From Methanobacterium sp. PtaU1.Bin097 (GTDB taxonomy: Archaea > Methanobacteriota > Methanobacteria > Methanobacteriales > Methanobacteriaceae): a stretch of 7,323 nucleotides of DNA. The notes below the pieces were generated by a model. It saw only the letters and a program-made list of their open reading frames with translations. It was not told the DNA's origin and ran no database searches. The position numbers were made by a program, and so were the translations under genes. The stretch is from contig MVQY01000081.1 of the NCBI GenBank assembly GCA_002067325.1, positions 1-7,323 of the forward strand, in the 5' to 3' direction. Below are positions 1 through 3,751 of the stretch, piece by piece; position 1 is the first letter of the stretch; each line of letters starts with the position of its first letter.

Positions 1-98
1 CTTTGCTCCACTTATTATAAAAGCTTTTAGGTTTGTATTTCAGAAAATAATCAGTTAAACACCGATAAAAAAAAATTATTTTATAAAATACACAAATT

Positions 99-221
99 TC
101 AAAACACCCAAGTTTTTGACAGTCTCAGATCATGTAGTGTAAAATATTTTATCGCATCATTTCCTGTAGATAAGAGTGTGGGTACCGGATCTACCTTTAA
201 TTCACTTTGCCAAGAACCCAT
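99..221 (-). pseudogene. 40-codon ORF, probable 5' remnant of a larger gene
   Basis: This ORF encodes 40 residues and is not recognised with certainty. It has a full set of expression signals. An AGGTGAT Shine-Dalgarno site lies 4 bases before the ATG, and a TTTTTATATG TATA-like box sits about 50 bases upstream. Residues 11-27 read DPVPTLLSTGNDAIKYF, followed by TLHDL. From memory, this resembles the opening 'DPxPxLL..xxxAxxYFxxRDL' stretch of large helical-repeat (prenyltransferase/squalene-cyclase-like) proteins. A TGA follows soon after, and the DNA beyond becomes very AT-rich with no open frame. I infer a gene cut down to its first 40 codons, though a genuine small protein cannot be excluded. 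It lies downstream of sod on the same strand, separated by hairpins and T-runs, so it probably has its own transcript. It is the only gene-like content in the first 344 bases. Confidence 0.4.
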
Positions 222-270
222 TCAATCACCTTAGCCTAATCCCCTTCTTGACAATTTATTAAAGAATCAG

Positions 271-280
271 CATATAAAAA
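271..280 (-). promoter_or_regulatory. TATA-like box for the 99-221 ORF
   Basis: The minus strand reads TTTTTATATG, a good match to the archaeal TATA element. A start of transcription about 25 bases downstream (near 249) would leave a leader of roughly 28 bases carrying the AGGTGAT site. It is a single-site reading by eye, with no clear BRE. Confidence 0.4.
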
Positions 281-300
281 TGTAGTGAAATAACTGACTC

Positions 301-346
301 AAAACCTTAAAAAAAGGTTAAAAAAAAGAAATTAAAATTTCTTTTT
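301..346 (-). terminator. Tandem hairpin / T-rich terminator of sod
   Basis: Two inverted repeats follow the sod stop. The first is 11 bp perfect (323-333 with 336-346, 2-base loop) and overlaps the stop codon. The second is 6 bp (AACCTT 303-308 with AAGGTT 314-319, 5-base loop). The sod-sense strand also carries T7 tracts. Archaeal termination depends mainly on T-tracts, so the T-runs are probably the working part and the hairpins may protect the 3' end. Confidence 0.6.
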
Positions 347-962
347 AATAGGTTGAAGCAATCCAGCTTTCTAGTCTCTCATTTACGGCGTCCCAGTTTA
401 CGATATTCCAGAAAGCCTCCACGTAGTCTGGCCGGACATTCTTGTAGTCCAGGTAGTAGGCGTGCTCCCAGACATCCAGGACCAGCAGGGGTACCCAGCG
501 GGGCACCAGGTTCACGTTGTGCTTTTCATACTGCAGGATAAATAAGCGTCCGGTGCTTTTACAGAATACCAGGACTGCCCATCCTGATCCTTCGGTGGTT
601 ATCGCGGTCTGGGAAAATTCCTTCTTGAACCGTTCGAAGCTTCCAAATGTTTCTTCTATCTTTTCGGCCACAACTCCAGTTGGCTTACCACCGTTTTCAC
701 TGGCCGGGCCCAGGTTCTGCCAGAACAGGTTGTGGAGCTGGTGGCCACCCATGTTAAAGGACAGTTCCTTTGCCTTGGCCTTAAGGTCAAAATCCACTCC
801 TTTATCTCTTGATTCATCAAATAGTTTCAGTATACCGTTGGCACCATCTACATAGGCCTGGTGGTGTTTATCGTGGTGTATCTGTAGCTGTTCTTCTGAT
901 ATGTAGGGTTCTAAGGCGTTGTATGCGTAGGGCAGTGGTGGGAGTTCGTACATTTTTACCAA
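345..962 (-). CDS. sodB: Superoxide dismutase, Fe/Mn family
   Basis: This cytosolic enzyme dismutates superoxide to oxygen and hydrogen peroxide. The product is 205 residues. The N-terminal helical-hairpin domain opens ELPPLPYAYNALEP. Metal ligands are His29 (IHHDKHHQAYV), His77 (GGHQLHNLFW), Asp163 and His167 (LDVWEHAYY). The closing VNWDAVNERL is typical of the family. At the outer-sphere site that is Gln in MnSOD, this protein has an EKHN histidine, as in other archaeal enzymes; iron is the likely metal, but sequence alone does not settle Fe versus Mn. The open frame reaches a TTG at 977, but that codon overlaps the GGAGGTGA site (968-975). TTG 962 lies 5 bases after GGTGA and is preferred; ATG 953 (202 residues, 14 bases away) is the alternative. 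It follows prx by 19 bases, so the two are probably cotranscribed, with the product of Sod being the substrate of the peroxiredoxin. Confidence 0.95.
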   Translation of the reverse strand: MVKMYELPPLPYAYNALEPYISEEQLQIHHDKHHQAYVDGANGILKLFDESRDKGVDFDLKAKAKELSFNMGGHQLHNLFWQNLGPASENGGKPTGVVAEKIEETFGSFERFKKEFSQTAITTEGSGWAVLVFCKSTGRLFILQYEKHNVNLVPRWVPLLVLDVWEHAYYLDYKNVRPDYVEAFWNIVNWDAVNERLESWIASTY

Positions 963-967
963 ATCAT

Positions 968-975
968 TCACCTCC
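968..975 (-). promoter_or_regulatory. Ribosome binding site deciding the sod start
   Basis: GGAGGTGA is complementary to the usual archaeal 16S rRNA 3' end. It lies inside the longest sod reading frame, ruling out TTG 977, and sits 5 bases before TTG 962. The GGTGA-to-start distance is the same at usp and atwA and about 5 at ferritin. Confidence 0.7.
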
Positions 976-981
976 AATTAT

Positions 982-1668
982 TTACCATTTATAGTAGTTT
1001 CTGTAACATAACCACCAGTCGAAGCATTTATACTCCTCCGGCCTCTTAATGGCCTCATCAATAGTGGCTGGTGGTGGTATGATCAGTCCTTTACCTATTA
1101 TCTCGTTGCATGGCCAGTTGGCTGGTATGGCTACCTTTTTCTCCTCAGCGGTCTGGAACCCTTCTACCATGCGCAGTATTTCATCGATGTTTCTACCCAG
1201 TTCCTGGGGGTAATACAACATCGCCCTGATCATACCTTCAGGATCTATGATGAAAACTGCCCTGACCGTATTTGTACCCTTATTTGGATGTATCAGTCCT
1301 AATTTTTCGGCTACAGCCCCGGTGTCTGCTATTATTGGGAATTCTATGTCGATATCGAAGTTTTCTGATATCCATTCTATCCATTTCATGTGCGAGTGCA
1401 CCTGGTCCACAGATAGTCCTATCAACTCACAGTTCATTTCCTCGAATAAATCGTACCTTAACTGGAAGGCCACAAACTCAGTGGTACAAACTGGTGTGAA
1501 ATCTCCAGGGTGGCTGAACAGTACGAACCATTTACCCTTAAAAGCCTTGGGTAGTTTCATCATTCCTTCAGTGGTTTGAACTTCCATTTTCGGGAATTTA
1601 TCGCCTATCAGCGGCATGCCACGGTCTTTCTTCTTGTATTTTTTTACTTCGTAAATTTTTTCTCCCAT
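982..1668 (-). CDS. Peroxiredoxin, archaeal Prx6-like (thioredoxin peroxidase)
   Basis: This enzyme reduces hydrogen peroxide and alkyl hydroperoxides through a peroxidatic cysteine. The product is 228 residues. The thioredoxin-fold core starts at about residue 19 (PLIGDKFPKMEV). The active site is HPGDFTPVCTTE with peroxidatic Cys61 and the conserved Pro54 and Thr58. The C-terminal arm contains Cys215 and Cys221; their 6-residue spacing matches the Cys207/Cys213 pair of the Aeropyrum pernix enzyme, so a disulfide-relay mechanism is likely. An extra Cys187 (NWPCNE) occurs where I expect another residue. The start at 1668 is supported by GAGGGGGT 7 bases upstream. This adds a lysine-rich 17-residue extension before the Met18 where many archaeal homologues begin; Met18 has no ribosome binding site. 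It lies 19 bases upstream of sod. The electron donor is not encoded nearby unless a rubredoxin serves, which is speculation. Confidence 0.95.
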   Translation of the reverse strand: MGEKIYEVKKYKKKDRGMPLIGDKFPKMEVQTTEGMMKLPKAFKGKWFVLFSHPGDFTPVCTTEFVAFQLRYDLFEEMNCELIGLSVDQVHSHMKWIEWISENFDIDIEFPIIADTGAVAEKLGLIHPNKGTNTVRAVFIIDPEGMIRAMLYYPQELGRNIDEILRMVEGFQTAEEKKVAIPANWPCNEIIGKGLIIPPPATIDEAIKRPEEYKCFDWWLCYRNYYKW

Positions 1669-1721
1669 TTAATTTACCCCCTCAGGGTCAATTACTACTC
1701 TTATATCTTTGGCTAAATTTT

Positions 1722-1736
1722 TATTTATTAATTTCG
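1722..1736 (-). promoter_or_regulatory. Candidate promoter for prx-sod
   Basis: The minus strand reads CGAAATTAATAAATA, a TATA-like core with purine-rich bases just upstream that could act as BRE. A transcript starting near 1700 would have a leader of about 30 bases before the prx ATG at 1668. The 192-base ferritin-prx gap holds this element and the ferritin T-tracts, with no gene. Confidence 0.35.
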
Positions 1737-1824
1737 TTTTTAAAAAAAATAAAGGAGGACAGAGAGAATTAACTAAAACAAGGAATATTGTGTCCATAAA
1801 AAAAGAAAAGAATACAGATTGGTT

Positions 1825-1860
1825 AAAAAAATTTAGAAAAATTATCCGATTTCGAAAAAT
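1825..1860 (-). terminator. T-tract terminator after ferritin
   Basis: On the minus strand, T-tracts follow the ferritin stop at 1855-1859 (5), 1837-1841 (5) and 1825-1831 (7). A small TTTCGAAA palindrome lies at 1850-1857. This fits archaeal T-tract termination. Confidence 0.5.
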
Positions 1861-2367
1861 TTATTCAGTAGCAGATCCAGTTGAAGATCCCATCAGATCC
1901 TTATCCAGTAAAAGCAGGGCACTGGAATTGTCTCCTGCTAACTTCACCTTCTTTAGTATGCCGCCTGCTGTTTCTTCTTCTTCCACCTGTTCAGCCACAA
2001 ACCACTGCAGGAAGTTGTTGGTGGCATGATCCTTCTGGGATATGGCCAGGTCCACCAGCTTATTGATCAGCCCTGTAACCAGCTGTTCATGCCGGAGTAC
2101 GTGATCAAATACTGCAAAAGCACCTTCCCATTCTGTAGGTGGGGCTTCGATCTCGGTTAATGTTACCCGTGCACCCCTACTTACCAGGTAGTCGTAGAAC
2201 TTCATACCATGGGTGAATTCCTCCTGGGCATGCACCCGGTTCCAGTTTGCAAAGCCTGAAAGGTCTATGGATTCAAAATAGGCGGCCATAGACAGGTACA
2301 TGTACCCGGAATAAAGCTCTGCATTTAACTGCCTGTTTAAGGCATTAACCATTTCTTCATCAATCAT
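1861..2367 (-). CDS. Ferritin, non-heme, FtnA-like
   Basis: This iron-storage protein forms a 24-subunit shell, oxidises Fe(II) at a ferroxidase centre and stores it as mineral. The product is 168 residues, the usual length. The ferroxidase residues fall at E. coli FtnA numbering: Glu17, Tyr24, Glu50, His53, Glu94, Gln127 and Glu130. The third-site ligands Glu49, Glu126 and Glu129 are also present, so the centre looks complete. Four-helix signatures include NAELYSGYMYLSMAAYFE and HAQEEFTHGMKFYDYL. There is no haem-binding methionine of the bacterioferritin type at the usual position (residue 52 is Thr), so bacterioferritin is unlikely. The ATG follows GAGGTG by 6 bases. It lies between the rubredoxins and prx, all in one direction, which fits control of free iron during oxidative stress. 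The Ser/Thr-rich end (GSSTGSATE) is probably disordered. Confidence 0.95.
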   Translation of the reverse strand: MIDEEMVNALNRQLNAELYSGYMYLSMAAYFESIDLSGFANWNRVHAQEEFTHGMKFYDYLVSRGARVTLTEIEAPPTEWEGAFAVFDHVLRHEQLVTGLINKLVDLAISQKDHATNNFLQWFVAEQVEEEETAGGILKKVKLAGDNSSALLLLDKDLMGSSTGSATE

Positions 2368-2420
2368 CTCTTACACCTCATATTCATGTTTTTTTGTAAA
2401 AAAAAATTATCTAAATCCCA

Positions 2421-2439
2421 TTTTTTTATAGTAAAAAAA
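2421..2439 (-). promoter_or_regulatory. A/T inverted repeat with TATA-like box upstream of ferritin
   Basis: A perfect 8-bp inverted repeat (TTTTTTTA, 3-base loop TAG, TAAAAAAA) fills this span. Read on the minus strand it gives a T7 tract followed by TATAAAAAAA. It could end the rubredoxin transcript, serve as the ferritin TATA box (start near 2400, leader about 33 bases), or both. Confidence 0.35.
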
Positions 2440-2455
2440 TTCACGTTACTGGGAC

Positions 2456-2617
2456 TTATTCCTGTTTTTTAAACATGGCTTTACCCACTCCACAGAGGGG
2501 GCAGGTCCAGTCGTCTGGTAAATCTTCAAACAGAACTCCTGGTTCTATGCCACCGTTTGGATCTCCAAGTTCCGGGTCGTAAACATATCCACATGCTGTA
2601 CAGATGTATTTTTCCAT
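2456..2617 (-). CDS. Rubredoxin (third of the cluster in transcription order)
   Basis: This small one-electron carrier binds a single iron through four cysteines. The product is 53 residues, standard for the family. The Cys pairs are C6-TA-C9-G and C39-PL-C42-G, with the expected YVYDP after the first pair, a GDPNGGIEPG loop, FEDLPDDW before the second pair, and aromatic residues at 4, 11, 13, 30 and 37. All expected residues are present, making this the most canonical of the three copies. The ATG follows a strong GGAGGT by 6 bases. Known partners of rubredoxins include rubrerythrin, superoxide reductase and flavodiiron proteins, none of which lies in this window. It is separated from the broken middle copy by 72 bases containing TATA-like sequence, so it may have its own promoter. 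Confidence 0.95.
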   Translation of the reverse strand: MEKYICTACGYVYDPELGDPNGGIEPGVLFEDLPDDWTCPLCGVGKAMFKKQE

Positions 2618-2656
2618 TTATTTACCTCCAAAATTTGCATATAAATTGATGTTTGG

Positions 2657-2665
2657 AATTTATAT
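2657..2665 (-). promoter_or_regulatory. Candidate promoter for the third rubredoxin
   Basis: The minus strand reads ATATAAATT, a plausible TATA box. A start near 2636 leaves a leader of about 19 bases that includes GGAGGT. A second TATA-like stretch (TTTATATG, 2639-2646) is too close to the ATG unless the message is nearly leaderless. Confidence 0.35.
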
Positions 2666-2689
2666 GGTTTTTATTGTATTTAGAGGTAT

Positions 2690-2850
2690 TTAAATGTATT
2701 TTTGGAACTTGTTTTTTCCAGATTTACATCTGGGACAGATCCACTGGTTATCCAGATCCTCAAAGGATATTCCTGGCTCTGTACCGGTTTTTGGTTCTCC
2801 TTCTTGGGATCGTAGACATATTCACAGGCTCTGCATCTGTATTTGTCCAT
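2690..2850 (-). pseudogene. Rubredoxin with a single-base frameshift
   Basis: Read from ATG 2850, the frame encodes MDKYRCRACEYVYDPKK and then loses all rubredoxin likeness. The -1 frame from about 2799-2803 restores GEPKTGTEPGISFEDL, DNQWICPRCKSGKNKFQKYI and a stop at 2690. The span is 161 bases; one added base (probably a G in AAGGAG) gives 162, or 53 residues, the same length as its neighbour at 2456-2617. All four cysteines (6, 9, 39, 42) survive, so the lesion is recent or is a sequencing error. Unframeshifted translation would stop at 2680 after 56 residues, with only two cysteines. The glycines normally following each CxxC are Glu10 and Lys43, unlike both neighbours. GGTGAT lies only 1 base before the ATG, a poor spacing. 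It starts 15 bases after the first copy ends, so they are probably cotranscribed. Confidence 0.8.
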
Positions 2851-2865
2851 AATCACCATCCCACT

Positions 2866-3024
2866 TTACATTGGTCTGAAACGGTTTTGCCCAGCACCAC
2901 AATGGGGGCAGTACCATTTTACTGGTAGATCTTCAAATGGTGTGCCTGATTCTGTACCGTTTCGCGGTTCTCCAGCTTCCGGGTCGTATATGTACCCGCA
3001 AACTTTACATTTATACCTTTTCAT
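2866..3024 (-). CDS. Rubredoxin (first of the cluster in transcription order)
   Basis: This one-electron carrier has a single Fe(Cys)4 centre. The product is 52 residues, with C6-KV-C9-G and C39-PH-C42-G as ligands, YIYDP after the first pair, and FEDLPVKW before the second. The loop reads GEPRNGTESG, with Ser26 where proline is usual and Thr24 where Ile/Val is common, so it differs from the copy at 2456-2617 and is not a fresh duplicate. The end (NRFRPM) is basic compared with typical acidic rubredoxins, which may alter partner choice (inference). The ATG follows GAGGT by 10 bases. It lies 15 bases upstream of the frameshifted copy and probably shares its message. Its partners are not in the window. 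Confidence 0.93.
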   Translation of the reverse strand: MKRYKCKVCGYIYDPEAGEPRNGTESGTPFEDLPVKWYCPHCGAGQNRFRPM

Positions 3025-3070
3025 ATTATGCCCAACCTCAGAAAATTACCTTTCTTAATCTTAATATTTG

Positions 3071-3090
3071 GGCTTTAAAATATTTAATAC
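3071..3090 (-). promoter_or_regulatory. Candidate promoter for the rubredoxin cluster
   Basis: The minus strand contains TTAAATATTT, a TATA-like stretch placed to start transcription near 3058 with a leader of about 34 bases. An alternative TATA-like inverted repeat (TATAAA, GCT, TTTATA) lies further up at 3136-3150. The 178-base gap 3025-3202 holds no convincing gene. Confidence 0.3.
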
Positions 3091-3202
3091 TTGGTAAAAA
3101 TTATTAAATGAGGTAATAAAAGGATATTTTTACAATATAAAGCTTTTATAACGGGGCTTCTATCTGAATACATAAATAAATAGGGAAATTATATTAAAAT
3201 AG

Positions 3203-3598
3203 CTACTTAGCCAGTAAAACAGGTACTTTAACGGTTTTTATGGTGTTTTCTGCTACACTACCCATCAGGATCTTCCTGATACCAGTTTTTCCATGGGTTC
3301 CGATTACCACCAGGTCAGCCCCTGTCTTTTCAACTATTTTCTCCATGTCATGGGCCGGACTTCCGACAATTAATACCTGTTCCACATCTACACCCTCATC
3401 TTTACCTTTACGGGCGGCTTCATCTAATATGGTGTTTCCCTCCTCCTCCAGAACCTCGAAGGGGTAGATGAGTTTTTCATCGATTACATGAACCACCACC
3501 AGTTTAGCCTTAAAATTTTTGGCTATGGATATGGCAATATCTTCTGCTTTAAGTGAACATTTAGAACCATCTGTGGGAACCATTATCGTTTCAAACAC
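3203..3598 (-). CDS. Universal stress protein (UspA family)
   Basis: This is a small cytosolic nucleotide-binding protein of the UspA superfamily; its physiological role in methanogens is not established. The product is 131 residues, a single Usp domain. It opens MFETIMVPTDGSK, the usual first strand and loop, and ends with VPVLLAK. The ATP-binding pattern G-2X-G-9X-G-S is complete (Gly100, Gly103, Gly113, Ser114, in GTHGKTGIRKILMGS), so ATP binding is expected. The reading frame extends to a GTG at 3607, but that codon lies inside the AGGTGAT site; GTG 3598, 5 bases after GGTGA, gives the canonical N-terminus. Three GAAATTA motifs occur just upstream (3621-3671). It stands alone between atwA and the rubredoxins in the same direction, with gaps of over 140 bases on each side. 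Confidence 0.95.
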   Translation of the reverse strand: MFETIMVPTDGSKCSLKAEDIAISIAKNFKAKLVVVHVIDEKLIYPFEVLEEEGNTILDEAARKGKDEGVDVEQVLIVGSPAHDMEKIVEKTGADLVVIGTHGKTGIRKILMGSVAENTIKTVKVPVLLAK

Positions 3599-3603
3599 AT
3601 CTA

Positions 3604-3609
3604 TCACCT
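3604..3609 (-). promoter_or_regulatory. Ribosome binding site deciding the usp start
   Basis: AGGTGA overlaps the most upstream in-frame GTG (3607), excluding it as a start, and lies 5 bases before GTG 3598. Confidence 0.7.
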
Positions 3610-3620
3610 ATATTAGTTTT

Positions 3621-3671
3621 GAAATTAACCATTGATCTACATTGTGGAAATTAAACTATCAGTTGAAATTA
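3621..3671. repeat. Three GAAATTA direct repeats upstream of usp
   Basis: The heptamer GAAATTA occurs on the plus strand at 3621-3627, 3647-3653 and 3665-3671, that is, at steps of 26 and 18 bases. The minus-strand form is TAATTTC. They cover the region where the usp promoter should be. They may be operator sites or a chance effect of AT-rich DNA. Confidence 0.35.
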
Positions 3672-3716
3672 GACCAGTGCAATAAAAATTATTGATTAGT
3701 ATATCTTTGTCTTTCA

Positions 3717-3750
3717 TGTAATAAAAATTTAAAAGTAAATAAAATAAGGG
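3717..3750 (-). terminator. T-rich terminator after atwA
   Basis: Immediately past the atwA stop, the minus strand is T-rich (TTATTTTATTTACTTTTAA, then ATTTTTATTA) with no strong hairpin, as expected for archaeal termination. Confidence 0.45.
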
Positions 3751-3751
3751 A

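Noticed and set aside
353..994. Plus-strand open frames opposite sod
   Set aside because: The opposite strand encodes a complete superoxide dismutase with all metal ligands; these frames show no motifs.
2797..2808. Programmed -1 frameshifting in the middle rubredoxin
   Set aside because: There is no canonical slippery heptamer and no evident downstream stem-loop; a one-base deletion or sequencing error is simpler.
2653..3058. Plus-strand frames of 71-91 codons across the rubredoxin cluster
   Set aside because: The minus strand gives rubredoxin Cys motifs in every copy. The long antisense frame exists because the frameshifted copy leaves fewer stops.
3136..3150. TATAAA-GCT-TTTATA inverted repeat, similar to the TAAAAGCTTTTA palindrome at 18-29
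   Set aside because: Short AT-rich palindromes around AAGCTT are expected by chance in such spacer DNA; only two were seen and they share no consistent gene context.
3084..3173. 29-residue minus-strand ORF between usp and the rubredoxins
   Set aside because: It has no ribosome binding site and a composition like translated AT-rich spacer.
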